64,000 nucleotides of DNA, taken from positions 434,001-498,000 of the forward strand of contig CAJXNP010000001.1 of the NCBI GenBank assembly GCA_913057175.1. The letters run 5' to 3'. Below the pieces are notes generated by a model. That model saw only the letters and a program-made list of their open reading frames with translations. It did not search any database and was not told where the DNA came from. This document shows positions 1-10,300 of the stretch, one piece after another (positions within the stretch are counted from its first letter, which is position 1; each line of letters opens with the position of its first letter). The stretch is from an uncultured Cytophagales bacterium (GTDB lineage Bacteria; Bacteroidota; Bacteroidia; Cytophagales; Cyclobacteriaceae). The translations under genes were made by a program, and so were the position numbers.

Positions 1-2
1 AA

Positions 3-506
3 CAACTTTTCAAGAATCTGTCCTTTCTTCGTGAATGTCTGGAAACTGATCTTAAGCAAAATCCCATTCACAATTTCAAAATTCCGGCAGGTAAAATCAG
101 CAAAGGCGAAAATTTTCATGGACTTCCATACCTGGTTCTGGATTTTCCATCGATATTCAAAAAAGAAAATATTTTTGCCTTCAGAACAATCGTTTGGTGG
201 GGGAATTTTTACAGTAACAACTTAATCTTAAAGGGTAAGTACCTCTCTCATTTTAAGGGAAAGATCCTGGTGGATTATACGAAAATAAAAAATGAACTAT
301 TTTATGTGGGTAAAAACCCCTGGCAACATGAAATCGATCAGAGCTATGTTAAAATCAGTAATTTAGATCATGAGAATTTGAAGGAGCAAATCACGCAAAA
401 CAAATTTGTAAAAATATGTCGCAGACATGAGATCAAGGACCTGAACAAATTGAAATCCAATACCCTGGATTTTTATCAGACTCTTAGAATCAATCTACTG
501 GATTAG
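3..506 (+). CDS. 3' part of a hypothetical protein (5' truncated by window edge)
   Basis: The frame is open from base 3 to the stop at 504-506, giving at least 167 residues before the window edge cuts it. A shorter reading from the first in-frame ATG (270) would discard about 89 residues that look like ordinary protein, including a stretch GKISKGENFHGLPYLVLDFP and a following WWGNFYSN segment. I therefore read this as the C-terminal part of a longer gene. The text resembles a conserved Bacteroidota hypothetical, but I cannot name a family. No signal peptide or membrane helix is visible in this part. It converges with the next gene, with one base between the two stop codons, so the two mRNAs probably overlap at their 3' ends. 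Confidence 0.6.
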   Translation, partial: QLFKNLSFLRECLETDLKQNPIHNFKIPAGKISKGENFHGLPYLVLDFPSIFKKENIFAFRTIVWWGNFYSNNLILKGKYLSHFKGKILVDYTKIKNELFYVGKNPWQHEIDQSYVKISNLDHENLKEQITQNKFVKICRRHEIKDLNKLKSNTLDFYQTLRINLLD

Positions 507-507
507 T

Positions 508-1065
508 CTAATCCTCAAAATCCTCTTCCATCTGAAACGAATAAAGTGTGGTATCCAACTCCAAACTATCGTCATTGAATTCCTTGATAAACCTACGAAT
601 CAAAGTATCGTCAATATGGTCGTAATTTAATGCCGCATCGAGACCTATACCATAAGACAAGTTAGGATCGAGCTCACAAAACTCCTGTACCTTTACCGTT
701 TCTTCCTCCTCCATTTCCATCATCTTTTCTGACATAAACAGTCCTATTTCCTCTTCCAGGTCATCTAACGTTTTAATATCCCCAAATTCATCTTCTTCGT
801 AGGTTATCTTTTTAAAATGAGGAAACTTCTTGGCCGCTTCATGTTCGGCAATTTCATACATTTCACTTTGGTGATGTAACTTTAGTGTATAAAGAGCTGC
901 ATCATAGATCACATCTTTTCCTTCGTACTTACCAAGAAAGAAAAAATTAACAAAATCATCAGTGTTTTCTTCTTCGCTATTCAGTAAATACAGTCCATTT
1001 CCGACAGAGATTTTCTTTTTAAACTCCGTTATTTCCTTTTTATCGAAACCTTTGTTGTTGTTCAT
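508..1065 (-). CDS. acidic hypothetical protein
   Basis: A 185-residue soluble protein that I do not recognise. The start is placed at the ATG at 1065 (MNNNKGFDKKEI); the frame could be extended two codons to a TTG at 1071, which is less likely. It is strongly acidic, with Glu/Asp runs around residues 95-125 and at the C-terminus, and has no signal peptide or membrane segment. The tail FNDDSLELDTTLYSFQMEEDFED ends one base from the stop of the convergent gene on the other strand. A role cannot be inferred from its neighbours. Confidence 0.7.
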   Translation of the reverse strand: MNNNKGFDKKEITEFKKKISVGNGLYLLNSEEENTDDFVNFFFLGKYEGKDVIYDAALYTLKLHHQSEMYEIAEHEAAKKFPHFKKITYEEDEFGDIKTLDDLEEEIGLFMSEKMMEMEEEETVKVQEFCELDPNLSYGIGLDAALNYDHIDDTLIRRFIKEFNDDSLELDTTLYSFQMEEDFED

Positions 1066-1185
1066 AAACAAGTATTAACCTGGACCCAATAAGATTAAGA
1101 TAGAAGATAGAAAAATAACTTTCACTTGTCAAGACAGTGAATGAATAAAAAGGCGGATAATTTTTAACCTAACTTATAACAAGTA

Positions 1186-1950
1186 CTATTTGTATTTGTT
1201 TTTGACGTACCTCGCTTTTTGGTAGATATCAAAAGTATACATAACGGAGAGCTCCAGTGATTGATTGGTAGATTCAAAATTGTCGTCCAGGCCGGAATTG
1301 GGAATGTAGCCTCCCTCCTTTTCTCCAAGGTAAGTATGCCCAAAATAATATCGAAGATCAAGGGCGATTCGATCTGCATCGTTCAGTTCCAGGAGTATTC
1401 CAGTTCCTACGCTTAATCCCAGCTGCCATCGGTTGTATTCATCAAGCATATTCATATAACCAAAATCATCAATGGGTTCGTCAAAGTTGATGACATAATC
1501 ATATGAAGTGATCAACTGATAGTTTGGATCAAACACTTCATAAACACCCTTTCCACCTAGCCAATAACTTATTTGTGGCCCAACTGACATATACCAATCG
1601 AAATAGTTGGTCTTAAATCTCATCCTGAACATAATTGGCATATGAAGATAATTATATGAGGCTGTATTGGCTGTAAATTCATTTCCACTACTGGATACTT
1701 TTCTGCCAATTTTGGAATAGTATAATTCGGTTAGCAAGGCATATTTATCCTTTTTGTTGTTTTCAAAAACAGCTACAATCCCAGCCTGATATCCAATTTT
1801 ATATTTGGAATCATTAAACTTCTTGTACACATTATCATCAAATACACTTCTTGATGCATTGGCACCAAGTCGTACTCCAAGTTCAATTTGACTGTAACAC
1901 GAAAGGCTGATCCCTATCAGCAAAAACAACAATCCGATTTTACGTTTCAT
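1186..1950 (-). CDS. outer-membrane beta-barrel protein, PorT-like family
   Basis: A 254-residue protein with a signal peptide (MKRKIGLLFLLIGISLSCYSQ), then ELGVRLGANASRS, the typical first strand of Bacteroidota outer-membrane beta-barrels of the PorT/OMP_b-brl_2 type. Alternating hydrophobic/polar strands with aromatic girdles continue to the end, including YLHMPIMFRMRF, WQLGLSVGTGILLEL and LELSVMYTFDI. Length fits a small 8-10-strand barrel. The product should sit in the outer membrane; no substrate can be read from the sequence. It is transcribed away from the T9SS locus at 2286 across a 335-bp gap. It could be a PorT-family accessory of T9SS, but that assignment would need a profile search. 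Confidence 0.75.
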   Translation of the reverse strand: MKRKIGLLFLLIGISLSCYSQIELGVRLGANASRSVFDDNVYKKFNDSKYKIGYQAGIVAVFENNKKDKYALLTELYYSKIGRKVSSSGNEFTANTASYNYLHMPIMFRMRFKTNYFDWYMSVGPQISYWLGGKGVYEVFDPNYQLITSYDYVINFDEPIDDFGYMNMLDEYNRWQLGLSVGTGILLELNDADRIALDLRYYFGHTYLGEKEGGYIPNSGLDDNFESTNQSLELSVMYTFDIYQKARYVKNKYK

Positions 1951-2285
1951 ACACCAGTCTAAAAATCAATTAATCCTCACATATAGTTCGAGAATTAACA
2001 CAACAAAAAATTATTATCACTACTGAATACCAATTAACCCCTTAATTGTGACCGCAATTTGTCATTTTAATTCCACTATTACTCGAATATTAACCATACA
2101 AGTAATATTTTCCCTACAATTGTATTTTTACGAGATAGATGGGTACGATTTTTTTTACTTATTTTAAAGTCTGTTACGAGGTGTTTGTTAAATTTTTAGT
2201 TAAACCAGGGAAAACGACCATCCTAATGTGCTAATAATGGGTTACCTTAAGTAGTCCATGGTAATGCAGTGATATATAGGAGTGT
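1951..2285. other. AT-rich divergent intergenic region
   Basis: This 335-bp gap separates the beta-barrel gene (minus) from the T9SS locus (plus) and must hold both promoters. It is very AT-rich with long A and T runs. I found no clear TAnnTTTG box, no strong inverted repeat and no small gene. Confidence 0.4.
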
Positions 2286-3836
2286 ATGAATAAGGTTTTT
2301 TTAATTATATTGTTATTACTTTTTTTTCTTCACGATATTCAGTGTCAGGAATTACCTTTGAGCTCACAAACCTTTTTCAACCCTTACTTCCAAAACCCAG
2401 CCTTCGCAGGATATGAAAACAGACCGGCAATTTTTGCAGGCCGAAAACAACAGTGGACAGGCATCGAAGGAGCACCCGTAACCAACTTCGTCAATTTCCA
2501 CATGCCTATTGCCAAAGTTGTACCATTTGGCATCAACATCTACAACGATCAGAGAGGGATTCTCTCTACTACCCATGCACTACTTACCGTAGGCTTTCGG
2601 GCACGTTTTGATGAAGACAATCATTACCTGAGCTTTGCCCTTTCCGGAGGAGCTGGGTTTAACTCTGTAGATTTCACAAATGTCAACATTGGGAATGACC
2701 CCGCCTTACTTGGCGCTCTCGATAATAATATCTTTCTGGATGGAAATGCCGGGCTGCTTTACCACAATCAGGGATTCAATTTTGGAGTATCCTTTCCAAA
2801 ACTATTTAAAACCCCTTCTTTGAGTGAAAACTCATTTGAACAAGGAGAATTCAATCCGCTAGGACGAGCAACAGCTACTTTAAATTACAAGATAGTGGTC
2901 AATGAAGAATCGTTCGCCATTGATCCGTGGGTATCGTATCATTACTACGAAGATTTTGATGGACAGATAGAAGGAAGCCTGCGATTTATATTGAAAAATT
3001 TCTTATGGATTGGTGGGTCATATCGTGTTGATTATGGCGCATCTGCGTTTTTTGGATTGAATATCAAAGACAATTTCCGGTTTGGATATGCCTACGATAT
3101 GGGAGTGGCATCCGTTAATTCTTTCAACAATGGTTCTCATGAATTTCAGCTGGGTCTGATATTTGGCAAATCTGAGAAAGAGAAAAACAAGAAAAGCTTT
3201 TACCAGCGAAGAAGGCAGATGCTCAATACAATGCGAGGCAGCCAGCCACCTCCTGCAAGAACCCAGACCCAGACTCAAACCCAAACGCAGACACAGGGCC
3301 AAAACCTTTACAAGGTTGAAAATGATCCATTCGAAAGCAAAGAAACTACACAGCCAAAAGATGATTCAGGTGAAATTAATCTGGATGAATTCATGGAGGG
3401 CTATGAGAGTGAAGAGAAAAAAGATACTGTTCAGCAGCAGAGGGTAAGAAAACCAACCCCGACGAAACCAACCTCAAAACCATCGCTTCTTTCTACATTT
3501 GATAGTCCTAAAAAGGATGAGGTTACTACCAGAGACGAACAAGGTATCTATATCGGGCCGACTACCGTGACGAAGGGAGACCACTTATTAGAACTGGAGA
3601 AAGGTTATTATGTAATCGTCGGAACATTTAACAGTTACAGAGGTGCGGAAGAATATAGTGACAAGCTTTTCATGCAAGGGTTCTACACGAAATTCGGATA
3701 CATCTCGCAAACGACCGATTACTATGTTTACCTGTTCTACAGTGAAGATAATAAACAAGAATGTGAAGATACGATTGAGCGGTTTAAGCAGATCACTTCT
3801 GTCTTCACGGATATGTGGGTATTGACAGTACAATAG
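2286..3836 (+). CDS. PorP/SprF family T9SS membrane protein with C-terminal SPOR-like domain
   Basis: A 516-residue protein in three parts. Residues 1-20 are a signal peptide. Residues 21-300 carry the PorP/SprF signature: SSQTFFNPYFQNPAFAGYE, then KQQWTGIEGAPVTNFVNF, followed by beta-barrel strands. PorP/SprF proteins are outer-membrane partners required for secretion or display of particular T9SS cargoes. Residues 300-435 are a low-complexity linker with a (TQ)6 run and Pro/Lys-rich text. Residues 435-516 (LELEKGYYVIVGTFNSYRGAEEYSDKL and on) resemble a SPOR-type domain, a fold known to bind septal peptidoglycan. The typical PorP/SprF is about 300 residues, as in the second copy at 16878, so this is a long, fused version. 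It starts the surface-protein locus, ahead of two type B cargo genes. Confidence 0.88.
   Translation: MNKVFLIILLLLFFLHDIQCQELPLSSQTFFNPYFQNPAFAGYENRPAIFAGRKQQWTGIEGAPVTNFVNFHMPIAKVVPFGINIYNDQRGILSTTHALLTVGFRARFDEDNHYLSFALSGGAGFNSVDFTNVNIGNDPALLGALDNNIFLDGNAGLLYHNQGFNFGVSFPKLFKTPSLSENSFEQGEFNPLGRATATLNYKIVVNEESFAIDPWVSYHYYEDFDGQIEGSLRFILKNFLWIGGSYRVDYGASAFFGLNIKDNFRFGYAYDMGVASVNSFNNGSHEFQLGLIFGKSEKEKNKKSFYQRRRQMLNTMRGSQPPPARTQTQTQTQTQTQGQNLYKVENDPFESKETTQPKDDSGEINLDEFMEGYESEEKKDTVQQQRVRKPTPTKPTSKPSLLSTFDSPKKDEVTTRDEQGIYIGPTTVTKGDHLLELEKGYYVIVGTFNSYRGAEEYSDKLFMQGFYTKFGYISQTTDYYVYLFYSEDNKQECEDTIERFKQITSVFTDMWVLTVQ
3261..3296 (+). repeat. in-frame hexanucleotide repeat encoding (Thr-Gln)6
   Basis: Six consecutive 6-bp units of the form ACNCAR encode TQTQTQTQTQTQ in the linker of the PorP/SprF-SPOR protein. 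Because the unit is a multiple of three, copy-number change by slippage would lengthen or shorten the linker without breaking the frame. Third positions vary among units, so the tract is not a perfect microsatellite at present. Confidence 0.75.
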
Positions 3837-3857
3837 GCCCGGTAAATGTTTATAAAA

Positions 3858-6800
3858 ATGAAGACTTTTTTTCTTACTACGGTTTTACTTTCTGCGATTG
3901 CTATGCAACTTTTTGCGCAGAAGCCGGACATCCAAACTATTAATAAAATTACCGGAACAGTTGGGCAGGTCATTACGATCTCAGGTAATGGATTTGCCGG
4001 GACAACCAGCCAAAACGTAGTTTTTTTTGGCGCTGCGAAAGCTAAGGTATTGTCGGCCACGAATTCCACTCTTGAAGTGGAGGTTCCGGCCGGAGCAACA
4101 TTTGACCAGGTTTCAGTAACCAATACAGCTTCGGGATTAACCGGGTTCACATCAGAAAAATATTTATTGAGCTTCAATGGAAGTGAAAGTATTAATGGAG
4201 ATAAGCTGTCTGAAAAATTATTAATTAATGAAGAAGACGGTCTCTTTGATCTCTGCGCATGTGATTTCAATGGAGATAATTTAAATGACATAGTGACCAC
4301 CAACAACAGGGATGAGAACTATTCCATTACTGCCTATATTAATACCACTCCGGAAAACCAATCTGCCATTCAGTTTACCCGGTACGACGACAACAACTTT
4401 TTCCTTGGTGAACAAACCAGAAACGTAGCCTGTGGCGATTTGGATGGAGATGGGAAAAAAGACTTTATTGCCGGAAAAGGAGGCAACATTGCCGACAGGC
4501 TTTACCTTTTCAGAAATATTTCAAGCGGAACTGCAGTTAAATTTGACGCGGTAGTTTCCCTAACCATTAATATCGCATCGACTCAGGCCAGCTCCAGAAG
4601 AATCAAGATCCATGACATGGACAATGACGGAAAACCGGAAATTATCATGACCGATCAACGTAATTCATTTGTCCATATTTATAAAAACAACTCTACTCCC
4701 GGACAATTTAACTTCTCCCGAGACAACCGCTTGCTGATCCGGTCAGACAGAATTACACTAGGCCTGGATATAACGGACATCAACAAGGATGGCAAACCCG
4801 ACATAGTTTTCGGTTCTAACCTGGCCTCAGATGTTTACGTGGCAATAAACAGAAGTAATAACGGGGCGTTAAACTTCGACGATGCAATCAGAATTCCGGT
4901 TCAGGGACAATTGATCAATCTCACTACAGGCGATTTCGACCTGGATGGAGATCAGGATATTGCCGTGGTCAATTTTGTAAACAACATCTATATTCTTCTC
5001 AATCAAAGCTCAGGCAACTCGGTAGCATTTGCCAGTCCATTGCTTTATGAAACAGGTCTTTTACCATATGGCATCGATGCCGGTGATATCAATGGGGATG
5101 GAAAAGTTGACCTTGTAGTCGCAACCAATGAAGCAACGGCTCCTCTAACCATTCTTGAAAACAAATCAACAGCCGGAAATTTATCTTTTGTTCAGGAAGA
5201 AGTTGGACAACTGGAATTTCAAAGAAATGTGAAAATTGCGGACTTTTCAGGAGATGGGAAACCAGATATTAGCTATACAATTGACGGAATCAACAAAGTA
5301 GCCTTTTTAAGGAATCAACATTGCGTCGATGCATTCATCAGACCGGAAGATCCAAAGCCTATTTGTGCAGGAAATCCTTCTCCATTAAATGCTACAAAAG
5401 CATTAAAAGTCGATTATACATGGACAAACAAATCAAGTAATACAACAGCTATCGGAAGCTTTGAATATGGAGCTGCAACACCGGGTGATTATATAGTTAC
5501 GATCAAATCAGATGTAGATGCCTGCGAAAGTGAATCAAACGAGGTGACAGTCGTAACAGGAGGTTCTGTTTTACCGCCTTCCCCTACTGTCACAGGTCCG
5601 GATGCAGTTTGCCAGGGAAGCACTCTGACGCTGCAGTCAAATATTGTAAGTGGTGTCAGCTATATTTGGCAGGCACCTGATGGAAATACTTATCTGGGTC
5701 CCACTTTGCAAGTCAACAATGCCTCTGGTGAAGACGCTGGTAAATATTCCTTAGTCCTCGAAGGAGATGGTTGTCAAACTGATCCGGTTTACAAGAGTAT
5801 AGATATCAGCATTGTACCAGAATTGGAAATTACCGCCACTCAGGGAGAGAATTTCTGCGAAGGAACGCAAAACATCTTATCTGTAGCAAATCTGGAAAAC
5901 GGAACCTACAAATGGTATAGAAACGGTCAACAGGTAACAGGCGCTACGGATTACAAGCTTACAACCGGAGAGGAAGGCAGCTACTACGCCACATTTACCA
6001 ATATTTATGATTGCAGCAGCACATCAAATACATTTACTATTAATAAAGTAGCAGCTCCAATAGCTTCATTTGATGTCAATGAAAATGCATGTTTAAACGA
6101 ATCTGTCAGTTTCACGAATACATCGCAGGTTGCAAATGGTGTGGAGGCTGTTTATCTATGGGACTTTGGTTCTGATGATATTTCTGGCGAATTTCAACCG
6201 ACAAGAACTTACAATACTCCCGGAATTAAGCCGGTAAGCCTGACCGTAAGCTATGGCAACCAATATTGTACGGATAAATCAGAAAAAACCATAACCGTTG
6301 CTGCCATAGAAGGTATTGCCATTCTAGTCAACGACGAAAGCGCCACAGACAGTCAGGTAGATCTTTGTGAGGGAGATACCATGAAGCTTTCTGTTGGAGA
6401 AACCCTGTCTAATATAGAGTGGAGCAATGGAAGTATCAGTCATGAAATATTCGTTACCGACGGTGGCACATATTCAGTAACAGCCGTTGCAGAAGGAAAC
6501 TCCTGTAATTCATCCGATGCAATTACCGTCAATACCATTGACGGAGTACACGTTGAGATCCTGACGGAGAGAACCAAAATAAAGAAAGATGAATCCATTC
6601 AACTGGAAGCTACAGGAGCCGAAGAGTATGAATGGACCCCTGTTGAAACGCTGGACTATGCAAATGTATCAAATCCTATCGCAACACCTAATGTAACCAC
6701 AACTTATACAGTTACCGGTTATAATTACCTGCAGTGTACAGGATCCGCTTCCGTGGAAATTTTTGTAGAAGGTGACCGTACGATAGAGGTAGATGCTCAA

Positions 6801-7046
6801 CCTGTCTTTACCCCAAATGGTGACGGTGTGAATGATCTATGGGTAATCGATAATAGTGAAGTATTCAACGGCTGCAACATTGTGATCATGAACAGAAACG
6901 GGCAAACTGTATATGAAGCTCCTAATTACAACAATGATTGGGATGCAAAAATGAATGGTACAGACCTTCCTGAAGAAACATATTACTACGTGATCCAGTG
7001 CAGTACAGATGAAGTTCACACAGGAAGCATCACCATCATGCGGTAA
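3858..7046 (+). CDS. secreted FG-GAP/PKD repeat protein with type B T9SS sorting domain
   Basis: About 1062 residues from the ATG at 3858, chosen because it gives a clean signal peptide (MKTFFLTTVLLSAIAMQLFAQ); an in-frame ATG at 3846 adds four residues. Residues about 25-105 form an IPT/TIG-like domain (ITGTVGQVITISGNGF). Residues about 125-490 hold FG-GAP/VCBS repeats with Ca-binding loops such as DFNGDN, DLDGDGKKD, DMDNDGKPE, DINKDGKPD and DINGDGKVD. Ig-like and PKD-like modules follow (LWDFGSDDISG). The last about 85 residues, with FTPNGDGVNDLW, NRNGQTVYE and YYYVIQCS...GSITIMR, are a gliding-motility-associated CHU_C domain, the signal for T9SS export and attachment. This suggests a large cell-surface or secreted adhesin. 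It lies 21 bp after the PorP/SprF gene and is probably co-transcribed with it. Confidence 0.9.
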   Translation: MKTFFLTTVLLSAIAMQLFAQKPDIQTINKITGTVGQVITISGNGFAGTTSQNVVFFGAAKAKVLSATNSTLEVEVPAGATFDQVSVTNTASGLTGFTSEKYLLSFNGSESINGDKLSEKLLINEEDGLFDLCACDFNGDNLNDIVTTNNRDENYSITAYINTTPENQSAIQFTRYDDNNFFLGEQTRNVACGDLDGDGKKDFIAGKGGNIADRLYLFRNISSGTAVKFDAVVSLTINIASTQASSRRIKIHDMDNDGKPEIIMTDQRNSFVHIYKNNSTPGQFNFSRDNRLLIRSDRITLGLDITDINKDGKPDIVFGSNLASDVYVAINRSNNGALNFDDAIRIPVQGQLINLTTGDFDLDGDQDIAVVNFVNNIYILLNQSSGNSVAFASPLLYETGLLPYGIDAGDINGDGKVDLVVATNEATAPLTILENKSTAGNLSFVQEEVGQLEFQRNVKIADFSGDGKPDISYTIDGINKVAFLRNQHCVDAFIRPEDPKPICAGNPSPLNATKALKVDYTWTNKSSNTTAIGSFEYGAATPGDYIVTIKSDVDACESESNEVTVVTGGSVLPPSPTVTGPDAVCQGSTLTLQSNIVSGVSYIWQAPDGNTYLGPTLQVNNASGEDAGKYSLVLEGDGCQTDPVYKSIDISIVPELEITATQGENFCEGTQNILSVANLENGTYKWYRNGQQVTGATDYKLTTGEEGSYYATFTNIYDCSSTSNTFTINKVAAPIASFDVNENACLNESVSFTNTSQVANGVEAVYLWDFGSDDISGEFQPTRTYNTPGIKPVSLTVSYGNQYCTDKSEKTITVAAIEGIAILVNDESATDSQVDLCEGDTMKLSVGETLSNIEWSNGSISHEIFVTDGGTYSVTAVAEGNSCNSSDAITVNTIDGVHVEILTERTKIKKDESIQLEATGAEEYEWTPVETLDYANVSNPIATPNVTTTYTVTGYNYLQCTGSASVEIFVEGDRTIEVDAQPVFTPNGDGVNDLWVIDNSEVFNGCNIVIMNRNGQTVYEAPNYNNDWDAKMNGTDLPEETYYYVIQCSTDEVHTGSITIMR

Positions 7047-7348
7047 GTTTACTTATCATGTAAGGGTTAGATGCATTTCTTCACATTTTCCAGAAAGTAA
7101 AGTATTATAAACATCTCAGAAACACATTAAACACACCTTTTTAAACAAAGGCAACAGGTAATAAATTTCAGTAATATCAGGAAAACGTCGATTTTGTTGA
7201 AAATCAATCAGAATATTACCTCAACACTTGCATAGAAAGTAAAAATATGCCCTTTTTTAGCAGAATATATCAATTATACACATTCACCTGAACGGCTAAA
7301 AGGGTATATATAATAGAATTTTTGAGCCGACTATAATTTTTTAAATAT
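7047..7348. other. intergenic region ahead of the giant cargo gene
   Basis: This 302-bp AT-rich gap has no gene. It contains an imperfect inverted repeat, 7249-7261 (gcccttttttagc) against 7295-7304 (gctaaaaggg), which could be part of a terminator or attenuator. The bases just upstream of the giant gene are T- and A-rich. The gap suggests that the giant gene may have its own promoter rather than depending only on read-through from 3858-7046. Confidence 0.3.
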
Positions 7349-10300
7349 ATGACATCAGGTTTTAGTTCTTTTTGGAATATTAAAATCACAACCTGGCTAA
7401 TCTTTTTGATCGCATTTTTAAATCTTTCAAACGCATTTGCCCAGGATCCTTTCATTCCCAAATACGATGCGGTTAAAAGATCAGAGAGATGTTTTACCAT
7501 CACTTATGATCAGGGTAACCAGTTTGGAGCTGTTTGGTTCAGGGATAAAGGGGACTTTAGTCAGGACACCGCTCTTTATTTTGTAATGTACTTTGGGCAT
7601 AAGAATAGTGACGGAGCAGATGGATTTGCCTTTGTGATGCACAATGACCCTCGCGATATAAATGTTGATCCGTCTCAAACGGTCGACATCGGCGGCGGTG
7701 GCAACTTTGATTTAGAAGCCGCAACTGGTGATGATGGTGGAGGCTTGGGATATGCCTTACATAATTCAAGGGTAAACAATAATACCATCGATGGGCCACA
7801 TCCTGATGGATCGGGTACAACCTGGAGGGACAACCACAGAATTTGGCCATCAGTTGCTATAGAATTTGACACATATTATAATGGTGATGTACAGGATGGA
7901 GCCAATAATTCTGGTGCCCCACCAGCAAGCCCATATAGTGGACAAGATCATACTTCTGTTGTCTATGATGGGGACCTGTATAATCAACAGCAAGAGATTT
8001 GGGGATACGATCAAAATGGCAATCTCTTCCAAAATCGTTTGCAACCAATTCTTCCAATTGAAGGTTGGGGATGGAACAAAGATGCGGAAGACAATAATTG
8101 CTATGCATTTAAAATTAACTGGATTGTAAATAATGACGGAACGCAAACATTAGAACTTTGGGCGGATAATTATGATCCGGACATCCTGGATGCAGAGGAT
8201 TATAACTACTACCAGGTAATGACTCATACCGATGACATGATCAATGGTGTTTTTGATGGTATCACTGATTTAAGGTTTGGTTTTACCGGTTCAACCGGCG
8301 GGCTGAATAACGAACAAACAATTTGTTTGTTAGGTGGTAACTCACGACCAACAGCACTCGATGATTTTGCATCAACGCCTGTTAATACCCCTGTAACTGT
8401 TGATGTTGAATCAAATGACAATGACTTTGATGGTGACAACTTATTTGTTCCGACCATTGTCCAGCAGGCAGATAACGGTTTTGCGGAGGTAATTTCGGTT
8501 GGTGATGACAATTTTATTCGATACACCCCTAATACAAATTTTGTTGGAACCGACACTATTCGATACAGAACGTGCGATGTGGATTCAGATAAATGTTATG
8601 CACTTTGTGATGAGGCAAATGTTATCATCACTGTAGGATGTGAAACTATTGAAATTGGTGCCAATCCACTAACACCTTATGCCCTTTGCGATCCAAATTT
8701 GACACCAAATGGGTCAGCTGAAGCTTTCTTTGTTTCCGGAACTATTGTTGGAAATGTTTGGGTAGAAACTTTTGCGGGTTTAAATGGGAATACAGCAGAT
8801 ACCGGAACAACGGCATGGGCATTTACTACTGATGGAACCTGTAATAATAGTGGTGACGATATCGATGTTGATAATGAACGCTTCAGAGCGGAAAACACCG
8901 GTTGCGAAGTAATATGGGAAACGGAAGATATTGACATCTCAACCGTTACTGATGTTGGAATTTCGATTTTCCTGGAGGCGGCAGGCGACATGGAATCAAG
9001 TGATTTCCTTGAAGTATATTATATCCTTGATGGTGGTGCAGAAACCCCTCTCACAAATGGAAGCTTCACAGACAATTTTGGTTCCTCTACTGCGACAGCC
9101 TCAGCTATAAACGGCAACTCTTTAAGGATAAAGATTTACGCTCAGAACTCTGCAAGTGGCGAGAGATATTCCTGGGACGATATTTACGTGACAGGAACAG
9201 GCGCAGGGGCGCCTCCAAGCCTGACGTACAACTGGTTTGAAGGTTCTGTTTTACCAGCAAATTCAATCGGAACAGGAGCTGTTCAATCGGGTTTGAGAGA
9301 TACTACCTACTATGTTTTTGCTACCAATCCATCCACAGGCTGTAATTCAGATACCGTTTCGGTAACGATTAGCAGCCAACCGGAGGTTGTTGATAGTATC
9401 TATACATTACAAACATCACCATTTACCACCTGCTTGCCTCCTTACGATGGATCCCTGGCAGCAGGAGTAATTGTAGATGGAGATTCAATCACATCCGGAT
9501 ATACTTTTGAATGGAGATATCTGACAGATCCCGGAGCAGCTCCTATTCGTGTTGGAGCCAATGCTACTAATCTGGAAGCATCGGAGTACATCGTTACAGC
9601 CATTAACCAGGCAACAGGTTGTTTTGCGACCAAAACTGACTCTGTTACCAATGAAGTTCGAACTCCGGAGGTCTTTCCATCAGTTATCAATGATGTTTAT
9701 TCCTGCGTTGCTGTTAATGGTTCTGTTACCGCTACCGCACAAAAAGAAGGCATTCCTTTGAATTCAGGAGTTGGGTATTTTTGGTATAATGGATTGATTG
9801 CGGATATTACTACTCCGGCAGATTACGTCGGACAGACCATTATTGACTTAGCTCCGGGTAACTACTCTGTTATTGTGATTGATAGTTCGACCATGTGTAC
9901 GTCGGAATCGCAAAACGTGAATGTCGCTGATCTCAGGCAGTTACCGCAGCCGATCATTACAAATGCCACAGATCAAATATCCTGCGACCCGAGCAATCCA
10001 ACCGGTTCATTCACTTCTGCTGTGGACAACTTATCGGGTGGAACGATGACCAGCGGATTTACTTTTAACTGGTACAGAGGGTTGAACGACGTGACACCTG
10101 CCAGACCTGGTTATACAGGCGGACCAAATGTTGATCAATTACCGGAAGATATTTACCGGTTGATCGTAGTGAATGATACTTCTGGTTGTGAGGCGATACT
10201 GGATACAGCAATTGTTGAAAATCTCGTCACTCCGACCATTGATACTGCTGTTACTACCCCTGTGAATATTTGCGGACCAAATCCAAATGGAACCATTACG